From BJGO01 sp964640655 (GTDB lineage Bacteria; Bacteroidota; Bacteroidia; Chitinophagales; UBA10324): DNA of 64,000 bases. Where the stretch lies: assembly GCA_964640655.1 (NCBI GenBank), contig CAZXFT010000007.1:77426-141425 (forward strand). Direction: 5' to 3'. Every line of letters starts with the position of its first letter. The first letter of the stretch is position 1. Positions 19,082 to 27,830 of this stretch are shown piece after piece. A program made the position numbers and the translations under genes. Under the pieces are notes generated by a model. That model searched no databases, was not told the origin of the DNA, and saw only the letters and a list, made by a program, of their open reading frames with translations.

Positions 19082-22000
19082 TTAGAAGTTTAAGACTACA
19101 CCAGCCCAGATTCTGCGAGGTTGAGTGAAGTTATTAGGGTTTAACAATTTAACTTGATACAAATCCTGGTAAGATTGTACATCTAATTTTCCTTGAAGTG
19201 ATTGCTGACCGAATGCAGATGCTATATATCCATCATCAGTTGGAGAACCGGTGAAGCTATAAACACTTACAACGTTCCTGATGTTTAAAGCATTTTGGAT
19301 TAACACAAAAGCATTAATGTAAGCTTTCTTCTTTTCGTCTTTTGTTGAAAGAACAATATCGCGATCCAAGCGCAAGTCAATTTTAAATGTGTAAGGTAAA
19401 CGCGAACCGTTAAGGTTTCCTTTGAGCGATGATTGTGCAGCTACACCGAATAATGCATCTGGAGTAGGATTTTGTTGACGAGTATATGGAGTTCCGGATC
19501 CCACGCGGAAGATGGTATTCAATCCGGTGTTCTTTAATATCTGTTTGCCATTTTTAGTAACTGGTCCATTGTATTCTTTCCCTTCCGAGAATCGATAATC
19601 TACTGTAGCGTTTATTGTATGGCGCTGATCGTAGCTGAAAGGTATGATGGCACGTAAGTTTGGTTGACCGGAATTTATTAGGTTAACTGCTGATGTGTTA
19701 TTGGAACCTGTACCTTCGGCAAACTGTAAAGTATAGTTGAAGTCCATACGTATATTTTTGGTACGACGCATTTCATAAGTAACTTGTAATGATTTTACAG
19801 TTCCAAAATCTATATTGCCATAAGTCTTATAGTCTATTGGTAAAGCATAAACTATGTTACGTGCCTGTACCATGTTCTTTAACTCTTTATAAGTTAATGA
19901 AATAGTCAATGCTGTAGATTTACTGAGTGCCTGTTGGAAACCTACCTGATAGTCAATAGTTTTTTCAGGTAACAGGTTAGGATTTGCAAAACGCGCGTTA
20001 ACAGCAATTTGCTGGAAGTAGTCAAACGTAAACGGAGATATACGGTTATTTCCGGGACGTTGAACCAATACATCATAATGCGCAAAGAATAATGCTTCGT
20101 CAGAAATAGGGAATGAAAAAGCTATTCGGGGAAGGAAATTAACTTGTGGATCGTAATCCTGAAAACCATCTTCTGAAATGGGTGACTTTCTGGTGTATCC
20201 GGCTGCTAAATACGGTTCAATACGACCGGTGGCAGAATTTTGAGCTATCAATTTGGGATCCGCAATCTCTGCACCATTGGCATCATACCATTTGTCTTTG
20301 AAACGATAACCTAACACGGCAGTTGGATTTTCAGCATTGTTCACATATACCACATAGTCTTTACCGATGTTTTCAGGGTGTACTATAGGATTACCATTAA
20401 TGGTTTCAACATCACCCACAGTACGTATAGGGAACAGGGAGTACTCATCTTTTAATACCTTTTGGTTGGCATCGTAGCGGTCAATACGCACACCTATATT
20501 AAACACCAAGTCCTTAAAGTTAAAACGATCTTGTATGTATGCTGCTGTATAAATTGGACGGAAAGAACCAATTGGTCTTGTAAATATCTCACGACCATTG
20601 ACTGTTTCTTTTTTGGTGAAATAATCGAAGAATGAAGGTTGAGATTTCATTCTGTTGCCACGCCAGTCGTAACCCCAATATTGAATATAATTATTACCGT
20701 TATTATTTAACTCATCCGGACTGAACATATCGATACTGAATGTTGATGGGTCTAAACTATTGATGTCAATAAATTCGGACTGCGAAGCGCCAATTATATT
20801 ACGAAGGTTATAATCAAAGAATGATTGATTGCCTCCGTCTTTGTAGTTGTAGTTTACAGTGTCCTGAAATATTCCATCATTGCTGTAAACCATCAAAGGA
20901 TTATCTATATCGAGAACTAAATGATTGTTGGTAAGTTGACGCGCAAGACCCCATATGCCAATACCCCCGGTTGGGAATACTCTGTATCCACGGTCGTCGC
21001 GTTGCTCGTACTCAAAACCAAATTCTAAAGCATGACGATTCTTTTCTCCTCCGATTGATGAGGGACGAACAATATCCACAGAACCCTGAAACGAAATGCG
21101 GTACTGTTGGTTGGTCAGATTACGAATCTCGCCTTGTGTGAAACCTGTGGCACGATAGAGTGAGTATATGTCGCTTGGAGAAAATCCATTAAACACCCCT
21201 CCATTATTTAATATGGTATTCAAACTGCGAAACAGCGAAGAATTACCATTTAAGCCATAAACACCATCAATAGGTGTACTACCTGAAAGTGTGTAATAAT
21301 CAATTACATAATTTGCAAGATCCGGATTAAGCTCAGTTGGTTGATATGTAACTAATGTATCTGCAAAGCCGGTAAAGTAGTGTGCTGTGATTGGACGAAA
21401 GCCCTGAGGTGTATTGATACTATCAGTAGTATATGAATAAATTGGTGCTTTGTATGTATTGAACTTGCCATAATAGCTATAATCAAAAGGTTGAGTCAGT
21501 ATATCATTGTCAATCGTTTGTTTGAAATGTGTATAGTCTAATTGAAGGTTATAAAAGGCGTTCTGGAACACTGAAGCAGATTTACCATCTGCTGTTTTGG
21601 CATTTTTGAATCTCTGAACAAAGCGAACAAATCCACGATATGTTCTTTCATCCAAACGTGGATTATTATAATAATTAAACATTGAATTCAACCCGTCATA
21701 GTCAAACTGTGAACGCTGAATATCGGCGTTTCCACCAATAGTGATATTCATATAGTCTGTTAAACGGAAGTCAATCTTAGAGGCAAATCGGAAATTATTA
21801 TCAGCAGTGTTTAATCGTGATTTAACATTTTGTAAATCAGATTTTCTGATAAAAGATGCACTGTTTGAGTAACCAACACCTACTGGATTAGGTACCAAAG
21901 GATTTTTACGGATAGCATTTAATTTATCTTCCTTAACTCGCCAAATGCCCAAAGCTGATGGATCGCTGTCTGTATTACCTAAATATTCTCCTGAAAAGAA

Positions 22001-22828
22001 ATAACCAATCTTGGCTACAGAAGTATCTGTGTTTTTATATTTCGTGTATAGAGGTCCGCTGATATTGAAGTTTACAAGTTTATAACCAAAGCCATCAAGG
22101 AATTGAGATGTGTTCAGTTCAAGACCACCTGAAACTATTTTTGAAGGACCTCGAGTTGTGATGGTAATGATACCTCCTGTGGCATCACCATACTTAGCCG
22201 GAATACCCCCTGTTATCAATGTCAATTGCTCAATAGCTGTTGACGGCAAGTTGATATTCCCACGCATCGGAATACCATCAACGTAATATCTGTTATTGTA
22301 ATCACGGTTACCACCAACGTTAAGTGCCGCACCGTTATCTCTTTGGAACACACCTGCCGACATACCCACTAAGTCGTTCGGGTTGTTACGCGATGTTGCT
22401 AACTGTTGAATCTCAGTTTTGGTCTTGGTATCACCCGTTTGAGTCTTATCAGGATCAACTAGTTTCCTGTCAGCTGTAATAATAACCGGTTTAATTTCAT
22501 TCACCACTTTTGTCAACTTGATTGTAAGCGTTGACATTTTATCTGAGCTGATCAAAACGTTATTAACTTCTGTAGGGTTGTAACCCACATAAGACACCTT
22601 AACTATATAAGTACCAGGTATGATTGGTTTAATGGAATACGATCCATCGTCTTCTGTGTAACCACCGGCCTTTTGAACGCCTCCCTGCATAATTACTACA
22701 GGTGCGAATCCGATTCCTTTGTTAGTTTCTGCGTCAATTACCTTTCCTTGCAATTCACCGGTTTGCGCTTTAGCACCAACTGCTGCAATAAGAAGAGCGA
22801 TAAATACGAGCGAGTAAATTTTTCTCAT
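19082..22828 (-). CDS. TonB-dependent receptor with carboxypeptidase-D-like N-domain, no SusD partner
   Basis: The 1248-aa outer-membrane transporter begins at MRKIYSLVFIALLIAAVGAKAQ; a more upstream ATG lies inside the promoter -7 box and is rejected. Domains in order: signal peptide, CarboxypepD_reg-like domain (GKVIDAETNKGIGFAPVVI ... YVGYNPTEV), plug (NRYYVDGIPMRGN ... GGIPAKYGDATGGIITITTRG), then a long beta-barrel ending in WAGVVLNF with the C-terminal Phe of outer-membrane barrels. It is first in a three-gene operon. Neither a SusD homologue nor carbohydrate-active enzymes are nearby, so a polysaccharide utilisation role is not supported. The imported or signalled ligand is unknown. 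Confidence 0.92.
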   Translation of the reverse strand: MRKIYSLVFIALLIAAVGAKAQTGELQGKVIDAETNKGIGFAPVVIMQGGVQKAGGYTEDDGSYSIKPIIPGTYIVKVSYVGYNPTEVNNVLISSDKMSTLTIKLTKVVNEIKPVIITADRKLVDPDKTQTGDTKTKTEIQQLATSRNNPNDLVGMSAGVFQRDNGAALNVGGNRDYNNRYYVDGIPMRGNINLPSTAIEQLTLITGGIPAKYGDATGGIITITTRGPSKIVSGGLELNTSQFLDGFGYKLVNFNISGPLYTKYKNTDTSVAKIGYFFSGEYLGNTDSDPSALGIWRVKEDKLNAIRKNPLVPNPVGVGYSNSASFIRKSDLQNVKSRLNTADNNFRFASKIDFRLTDYMNITIGGNADIQRSQFDYDGLNSMFNYYNNPRLDERTYRGFVRFVQRFKNAKTADGKSASVFQNAFYNLQLDYTHFKQTIDNDILTQPFDYSYYGKFNTYKAPIYSYTTDSINTPQGFRPITAHYFTGFADTLVTYQPTELNPDLANYVIDYYTLSGSTPIDGVYGLNGNSSLFRSLNTILNNGGVFNGFSPSDIYSLYRATGFTQGEIRNLTNQQYRISFQGSVDIVRPSSIGGEKNRHALEFGFEYEQRDDRGYRVFPTGGIGIWGLARQLTNNHLVLDIDNPLMVYSNDGIFQDTVNYNYKDGGNQSFFDYNLRNIIGASQSEFIDINSLDPSTFSIDMFSPDELNNNGNNYIQYWGYDWRGNRMKSQPSFFDYFTKKETVNGREIFTRPIGSFRPIYTAAYIQDRFNFKDLVFNIGVRIDRYDANQKVLKDEYSLFPIRTVGDVETINGNPIVHPENIGKDYVVYVNNAENPTAVLGYRFKDKWYDANGAEIADPKLIAQNSATGRIEPYLAAGYTRKSPISEDGFQDYDPQVNFLPRIAFSFPISDEALFFAHYDVLVQRPGNNRISPFTFDYFQQIAVNARFANPNLLPEKTIDYQVGFQQALSKSTALTISLTYKELKNMVQARNIVYALPIDYKTYGNIDFGTVKSLQVTYEMRRTKNIRMDFNYTLQFAEGTGSNNTSAVNLINSGQPNLRAIIPFSYDQRHTINATVDYRFSEGKEYNGPVTKNGKQILKNTGLNTIFRVGSGTPYTRQQNPTPDALFGVAAQSSLKGNLNGSRLPYTFKIDLRLDRDIVLSTKDEKKKAYINAFVLIQNALNIRNVVSVYSFTGSPTDDGYIASAFGQQSLQGKLDVQSYQDLYQVKLLNPNNFTQPRRIWAGVVLNF

Positions 22829-22870
22829 ACTCTTTTTGGGTTTTAGTGGGTTCTTTTTTTTGAAGGTGGA

Positions 22871-22900
22871 CAAATATAACCGTTAAACTGAATTGCAAAA
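22871..22900 (-). promoter_or_regulatory. Promoter of the TonB receptor/exoprotein/PorV-like operon
   Basis: On the minus strand, TATATTTG (22871-22878) matches the TAnnTTTG -7 box, and TTTTG (22896-22900) lies 17 bases further upstream as a -33 element. The predicted 5' leader to the receptor ATG at 22828 is about 35 nt. Two CATGACA repeats lie further upstream. Confidence 0.65.
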
Positions 22901-22953
22901 CGAAAGTATATTTTATTCTAAAAGCTTGTATATGTTGCTGTTTGCTTTTACAT

Positions 22954-22987
22954 TTCCATGACAGTATTTTGACACTTACATGACAAT
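22954..22987. repeat. Pair of 12-bp direct repeats upstream of the TonB-receptor operon promoter
   Basis: TTCCATGACAGT (22954-22965) and TTACATGACAAT (22976-22987) share the core CATGACA and are spaced 22 bp start to start, about two helical turns. They lie roughly 55-85 bp upstream of the -33 element. The spacing suits a dimeric regulator, but no regulator gene is adjacent. Confidence 0.35.
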
Positions 22988-22989
22988 TA

Positions 22990-23910
22990 TTAAAGCCTGG
23001 AAATCTTATGCAGAAGGACCTTGGCGTGCTGAAACCTTGTGCTGTGGCTCTTTCCGGCGATATGCGGTGTAATAAACAAGTTTTTTTGTTGAACTAATCG
23101 CTGATAAAGAAATTTCTCATTATCAGTGTATGTTTCTGTTTTTTCGTTGTCTAAAACATCAATGAATGTTGCCCGATTGCTTTCTTCATCAAGCCATTGA
23201 AGCAGCGCATTCAGATTGAGTATGTGCCCGCGTGATGTATTAATAATGTATCGAAGACGCTTACATTTCGAAAGAAAGGCTTCATTAATCATGTTGTTTG
23301 TTTCATCAGTTAAAGGCAGGTGAATACTCAGAATATCCGACTCTTGTTGTAAATCTTCAAGTAAAACTTTCTCGCAGTATGCATCAAACACAGTGCGGTA
23401 TTTATCATAACCAATAACACGCACACCAAAGCCTTGAAGCCTTTTTGCGAACTCCGGCCCTGTGTTACCATAACCTATGATGCCTATTGTCTTGCCTGAT
23501 AATTCAAACACACGATGTGGTTCACTTTGATAAATACCTTTCTTCACATCTTCATTGGATGATGCGAAGTTGTGCATCATACTGATAAGCATGCCAACAG
23601 CATGCTCCCCAACACTTCCCGCATTAGCTTCAGGTGTAGTTAGAATTTTTATATCCCTCTCCTTTGCTGCAATCTGATCCACATGATCAAGACCTGAACC
23701 TAGCCGTGCAACAAACCTTAATTGCCCTGCTTGCTCAATCAATTGCCTTTCAAGACTAATTTTAGTGGTGATGATAAGTCCATAATATTCTTGAATCACG
23801 CTTTCTACCTCTTGTTGTGTAATATTTGGAAGATAATCAGTTTCATATCCTAGTTGATGAAGACCATCTAATAAAATCGTGTCAACTAAATCAGTTATCA
23901 ATACTTTCAT
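22990..23910 (-). CDS. D-isomer-specific 2-hydroxyacid dehydrogenase (phosphoglycerate dehydrogenase-like)
   Basis: The 306-aa NAD-dependent oxidoreductase has the Rossmann motif GYGNTG (146-151) and the family's catalytic Arg-Glu-His set: Arg227 in NTSRGHILN, Glu256 in DVLDNEKTE, His283 in TPHIAGKSH. The AxLGSGLDHVD segment resembles the 3-phosphoglycerate dehydrogenase branch, but no C-terminal ACT domain is present. The start was chosen because its ATG overlaps the ksgA stop codon (ATGA), indicating translational coupling; the upstream ATG would fall inside ksgA. Serine biosynthesis is plausible, but no serine genes are nearby, so substrate specificity stays open. Confidence 0.85.
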   Translation of the reverse strand: MKVLITDLVDTILLDGLHQLGYETDYLPNITQQEVESVIQEYYGLIITTKISLERQLIEQAGQLRFVARLGSGLDHVDQIAAKERDIKILTTPEANAGSVGEHAVGMLISMMHNFASSNEDVKKGIYQSEPHRVFELSGKTIGIIGYGNTGPEFAKRLQGFGVRVIGYDKYRTVFDAYCEKVLLEDLQQESDILSIHLPLTDETNNMINEAFLSKCKRLRYIINTSRGHILNLNALLQWLDEESNRATFIDVLDNEKTETYTDNEKFLYQRLVQQKNLFITPHIAGKSHSTRFQHAKVLLHKISRL

Positions 23911-24683
23911 CGTAAGCTTATCAGGTTTGCAAATGAAATCCAATCCTGAACACTTAATTGTTCTGCACGTTTGCCAAGTATCTCGTTGTCAGCAGCAGTC
24001 AACTTTAATTCAAGCGACGACAATGCATTTCGTAAGGTTTTACGTCTGGTATTGAAACCGGCTTTTACCATTCGTCTAAATAACAACTCATCTTGCAATT
24101 CAGGTTGATTTGCTTTTCTGTTTATTCTGATAACACCCGAAATAACTTTAGGTGGTGGTGAAAAACAACCCGGCTGTACATCAAATAAATATTCAACATC
24201 GTAATATGCTTGTAATAAAACAGTAGTAATACCATATTCTTTGTTACCATGAGTTGCAGCCAGTCTTTTAGCAACTTCTTTCTGAAACATTCCAACTATG
24301 ACAGGCACCTGTTCTTTATGTTCAAGTAATTTGAAAATGATTTGAGTTGAAATATTGTATGGAAAATTTCCAATAACACTCACTTGCTTTTTGGCAAAAA
24401 ATTTTTCAAAATCAAGTTGTAATATATCGGCTTGAATTATTTGCAACTGATACTCGGGAAATTGTTCTGACAGGAATGTAATGCTGCGTTCATCTATATC
24501 GCATAAATACGCTTGCTTCTGATATTTATTAAACAAATGCTTGCTGAGCACTCCTTTGCCAGGCCCAACTTCCAATACCAATTCGTGCGATCTTGTTCCG
24601 AATGCATCCATTATTTTTTGAACTACATGCGCATCGTTTAAAAAATGCTGACCTAATGATTTCTTAGCCGTGTAATCGTGCAT
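23907..24683 (-). CDS. rsmA: 16S rRNA dimethyladenosine transferase KsgA/RsmA
   Basis: The 258-aa SAM-dependent enzyme dimethylates two adjacent adenosines near the 3' end of 16S rRNA late in 30S assembly. Evidence is the N-terminal KKSLGQHFLND, the SAM-binding VLEVGPGKG (GPG at 40-42), and the catalytic NFPY (106-109) of VIGNFPYNIS. The start at MHDYTAKKSLGQHF was chosen because it matches the family N-terminus; the 34-codon upstream extension has no family match. The gene is divergent from the leucyl aminopeptidase and coupled to the downstream dehydrogenase. Confidence 0.95.
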   Translation of the reverse strand: MHDYTAKKSLGQHFLNDAHVVQKIMDAFGTRSHELVLEVGPGKGVLSKHLFNKYQKQAYLCDIDERSITFLSEQFPEYQLQIIQADILQLDFEKFFAKKQVSVIGNFPYNISTQIIFKLLEHKEQVPVIVGMFQKEVAKRLAATHGNKEYGITTVLLQAYYDVEYLFDVQPGCFSPPPKVISGVIRINRKANQPELQDELLFRRMVKAGFNTRRKTLRNALSSLELKLTAADNEILGKRAEQLSVQDWISFANLISLR

Positions 24684-24736
24684 ATCAGATGTGTTGGCAG
24701 ATGCTGCGCGTAAAAGTAATGGGTAAAAATTATCAG

Positions 24737-24744
24737 TAGTTTTG
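24737..24744 (+). promoter_or_regulatory. -7 box upstream of the leucyl aminopeptidase gene
   Basis: TAGTTTTG matches TAnnTTTG and ends 27 bases before the chosen ATG. A possible upstream TTG start overlaps this box, which argues against it being a real start. Confidence 0.5.
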
Positions 24745-24771
24745 CCCGCGCCAAAAAAACTGTGGCACACT

Positions 24772-26205
24772 ATGAAGCCTACCATTCAACTCGATACAAA
24801 ATCTTCCAAGTTCGATGCTCAGATTATCCTGATAGATAAAAAGACAAACCTCAACAAATGTGGCTTTTCAAAAAGCGAAATAGCCAATGTTCAGAGTTGG
24901 ATGAAAAAAGAAATCAAAAACATTCCACTTACCGGGCATCCCTTGAGAATAGTTCAGGTGCTGGAAACGAAAGAGCCTGCTACCCGCGCCCATGAGGAAC
25001 TGCGTAAAGCCGGAAACTCCTTGCTTTCTCAAACCAATAAATTTAAATGTAAAATCATCAGCGTTGTTAATAATAGCGCAGTAACTCGTGCTTCATATTA
25101 CATAGCAGAGGGCCTTGCTCTTGGAAATTATCAGTTCATTCAATATAAAAAGGACGCCGATAAAAAGTCAAACAGCTTACAAACCATTCGCATCACAGAT
25201 GCCAACGTCAGCAAAAATGATGTGACAGAATTAAATGCTATAGTTGATGCATCATATAAAGTAAAAGATATGGTTAACGAGCCGGTGAATCATCTGAATG
25301 CAGAAGGGCTTGCCGAACAACTTAGTGCGTTGGGTAAAGAAGCTGGAATCAAAGTAACGGTGTTCAACAAAAAGAAAATAGTGGAATTGGGGATGGGTGG
25401 CCTGTTATCTGTTAATCAGGGCAGCATTGATCCCCCAACCTTTACCATTATGGAATACAAGCCGTTAAATGCTGTGAATCAGAAACCAATTGTGCTGGTG
25501 GGTAAAGGAGTGGTATATGATACCGGCGGATTGAGTTTGAAACCTACCGGCAACAGCATGGATTATATGAAGTGCGATATGGCAGGCGCCGCAACAATGG
25601 GTGGTGTGATATATGCCGCTGCAAAAATGCAATGGCCACTACATATAATAGCTCTTATGCCTGCAACAGATAACCGTCCTGGTGGGAATGCTTTTGCTCC
25701 CGGCGACATAATTAAAATGTACAATGGCTTGACAGTTGAAATGCTAAATTCAGATGCAGAAGGCCGTATGATACTTGCCGATGCTTTGAGTTACGCCAAG
25801 CAATATGAACCACAGTTGGTTATTGATATGGCAACATTAACTGGAGCAGCTCACAGAGCCCTAGGCAATTTTGCTATTGCTTATATGAGTACTGCCGATG
25901 CCGCTGTAAATCAGAAAATGGAAAAAGCCGGTGAAGATGTTTTTGAGCGTTTGGTTTACTTTCCCTTATGGGATGAATACGGTGAGTTACTGGACAGCGA
26001 CATTGCTGACATGAAAAATGTCGGAGGTGCATTGGCCGGTCACATCACTGCAGGAAAATTTTTACAAAAGTATACTGACTATCCTTGGATTCATCTTGAC
26101 ATTGCAGGCCTTGCTTTCTTGCATTCATCTATGAGTTATCGTGGAAAAAATGCCACAGCAATTGGTTTAAGATTATTGTTGCAGTTCCTTAAACATCATA
26201 TTTAA
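24772..26205 (+). CDS. Leucyl aminopeptidase (M17 family)
   Basis: The 477-aa cytosolic aminopeptidase releases N-terminal residues from peptides using two metal ions. All M17 active-site residues are visible: Lys245 and Asp250 in VGKGVVYDTGG, the catalytic-type Lys257 in LSLKP, Asp269 in MKCDMAG, and Asp328, Glu330 and Arg332 in the family signature NSDAEGRMILADAL. The ATG at 24772 was preferred over a TTG 30 bases upstream that overlaps the promoter box. It is followed by pdxA with a TAATG stop-start overlap, so the two are co-translated. Confidence 0.93.
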   Translation: MKPTIQLDTKSSKFDAQIILIDKKTNLNKCGFSKSEIANVQSWMKKEIKNIPLTGHPLRIVQVLETKEPATRAHEELRKAGNSLLSQTNKFKCKIISVVNNSAVTRASYYIAEGLALGNYQFIQYKKDADKKSNSLQTIRITDANVSKNDVTELNAIVDASYKVKDMVNEPVNHLNAEGLAEQLSALGKEAGIKVTVFNKKKIVELGMGGLLSVNQGSIDPPTFTIMEYKPLNAVNQKPIVLVGKGVVYDTGGLSLKPTGNSMDYMKCDMAGAATMGGVIYAAAKMQWPLHIIALMPATDNRPGGNAFAPGDIIKMYNGLTVEMLNSDAEGRMILADALSYAKQYEPQLVIDMATLTGAAHRALGNFAIAYMSTADAAVNQKMEKAGEDVFERLVYFPLWDEYGELLDSDIADMKNVGGALAGHITAGKFLQKYTDYPWIHLDIAGLAFLHSSMSYRGKNATAIGLRLLLQFLKHHI

Positions 26206-27257
26206 TGACTACCAAGAAATACACCATAGGATTAACCACCGGAGACATTAACGGCATTGGTTTGGAAGTTGTACTCAAAACTTTTTCCGATAACAGAATG
26301 TATGAACGCATTACTCCTGTATTATACGGTTCAACAAAAGTAATTGCCTATCACCGCAAAGCGCTTAACCTGAGTGCCATAAACTCTGTAAATCATAGAA
26401 CAACGGAGCGTCTGCAATTGAATACCCTTAACATTTTGCAGTGTTACGAAGATGAAGTAAATGTTCAATTAGGAGTGCAGAATGAAGTAGGAGGTGCTTA
26501 TGGTCGCAAGAGTTTAGAGGCTGCGACTGCTGATTTACTTGCCGGTAATTTGGATGCTCTTGTAACTGCACCCATCAATAAGAAAAACATTCAGTCTTCC
26601 ACTTTTAATTATACAGGACACACAGAATATCTTGCAGCTAAAACCAATCAGGAACCATTGATGATATTACTGAGTGGTAATTTACGAGTAGCAACGGTAA
26701 CAACTCATGTGCCTTTGCAGGAAGTGGCTGCCCTGATTAAGCGTGAGCGCATCGAAAAAAAAATCAACATACTTCATCAATCATTACAACGGGATTTTGG
26801 AATTGATAAACCTCGTATTGCTGTATTGGGATTAAACCCGCACGCCGGTGATAATGGTTTAATTGGTCAGGAAGAAATCAATGAAATAATTCCAGCTATC
26901 GCAAATGCTAAACAGAGCGGTAAACAGATATTCGGCCCCTACTCTGCCGATGGATTTTTTGGTTCAGGACAGTTCAATTCCTTTGATGCTATTTTGGCTA
27001 TGTACCACGACCAGGGATTGGTACCTTTTAAAACGCTGAGTTTTTCTTCGGGTACTAACTACACCGCAGGATTAAGTCTAGTGCGCACGGCACCAGATCA
27101 CGGTACCGGTTTCGATATTGCCGGAAGAAATAAAGCAAGCGAAGAATCGTTTCGTCAGGCAATATTTACAGCAATTGATATTCTCGATCAACGTGCGGCA
27201 TTCGACGAGCGAAATTCCAATCCGATAAATCGTCAGGAATTAGCTAAAGAAAGATAA
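26205..27257 (+). CDS. pdxA: 4-hydroxythreonine-4-phosphate dehydrogenase PdxA
   Basis: The 350-aa enzyme oxidises 4-phosphohydroxy-L-threonine in the DXP-dependent pyridoxal-phosphate pathway. The three metal-binding histidines of the family are present: His168 in VTTHVPL, His213 in GLNPHAGD, and His268 in AMYHDQGLVPFK. The N-terminal TTGDINGIGLEV, GHTEYLA and the C-terminal RTAPDHGTGFDIAG are also typical. It overlaps the aminopeptidase stop codon by one base. Closely related PdxA2-like enzymes exist, but the full set of residues fits the standard enzyme. Confidence 0.94.
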   Translation: MTTKKYTIGLTTGDINGIGLEVVLKTFSDNRMYERITPVLYGSTKVIAYHRKALNLSAINSVNHRTTERLQLNTLNILQCYEDEVNVQLGVQNEVGGAYGRKSLEAATADLLAGNLDALVTAPINKKNIQSSTFNYTGHTEYLAAKTNQEPLMILLSGNLRVATVTTHVPLQEVAALIKRERIEKKINILHQSLQRDFGIDKPRIAVLGLNPHAGDNGLIGQEEINEIIPAIANAKQSGKQIFGPYSADGFFGSGQFNSFDAILAMYHDQGLVPFKTLSFSSGTNYTAGLSLVRTAPDHGTGFDIAGRNKASEESFRQAIFTAIDILDQRAAFDERNSNPINRQELAKER

Positions 27258-27355
27258 AATATTGCCACTGAACGGCTTATTTAGCCTGTTAAACGATAAT
27301 ACGATACACCCGAACCTACTTGGCTCAATCTTTACCAATAAAATTATTGGTAATC

Positions 27356-27796
27356 ATGAAACGCATCCTATTTCTGCTCTTTCTCCACACAGCTCTTAGC
27401 GTGGCAGTTCATGCGCAAACTGTCGATGACAAAAAACCAATAGACTCATTAATGGTGCGTAAGTATTCGCTAGATAGTAAAAATGAAACGGCACAGAGTG
27501 GTAAATACAAAAACTTCAAACCAGAAGTTGTTTTCAATAAACAAGAGAACGCCTACTACCTTTCAATGATTGATTCGAAGGGCTATCATGTATACATTCA
27601 AATTAAAGACGATGATGACAATGTGATTCTGTTTAAAGAAACCCAAATAGAGACTGGAAACACTAGCATTAAATTTGAAACTGAAGAAGGTGAACAAAAA
27701 AGTTTCAAGGTAACCTTTCAGGAGTTAGACGGAAGCAAGTCGGCAACATATATGTTCGAATCATACGACGAACTGGTTTACATATATAGTAAATAA
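27356..27796 (+). CDS. Small secreted protein of unknown function
   Basis: The 146-aa product starts at MKRILFLLFLHTALSVAVHAQ, a clean signal peptide; an ATG-less extension upstream is not needed. The mature part (about 125 aa) is charged, with alternating beta-type segments (YYLSMIDSKGYHVYIQIKDD, VILFKETQ, SIKFETEEGEQKSFKVTF), suggesting a single small beta-sandwich domain in the periplasm or outside. I do not recognise the family. It sits between pdxA and a GT-C-like membrane protein gene on the same strand, 34 bases before the latter. Confidence 0.6.
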   Translation: MKRILFLLFLHTALSVAVHAQTVDDKKPIDSLMVRKYSLDSKNETAQSGKYKNFKPEVVFNKQENAYYLSMIDSKGYHVYIQIKDDDDNVILFKETQIETGNTSIKFETEEGEQKSFKVTFQELDGSKSATYMFESYDELVYIYSK

Positions 27797-27830
27797 GAAT
27801 TACTTTGCGTCGTCTCACACGGCGCAAAAA

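Noticed and set aside
14161..22828. TonB receptor operon considered as a SusC/SusD polysaccharide utilisation locus
   Set aside because: No SusD-like lipoprotein, glycoside hydrolase, sensor or sigma/anti-sigma pair is present; the partner has a T9SS-type C-domain instead.
22829..22873. Extended N-terminus of the TonB receptor
   Set aside because: The upstream ATG overlaps the TATATTTG promoter box, and the next ATG gives a perfect signal peptide.
24684..24785. Extended N-terminus of KsgA/RsmA
   Set aside because: The extra 34 residues lack family similarity and run into the divergent aminopeptidase gene; MHDYTAKKSLGQHF is the usual start region.
27258..27300. Possible terminator after pdxA
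   Set aside because: The GGCT/AGCC arms are only four bases with mismatched flanks and no T-run, so support is too weak.
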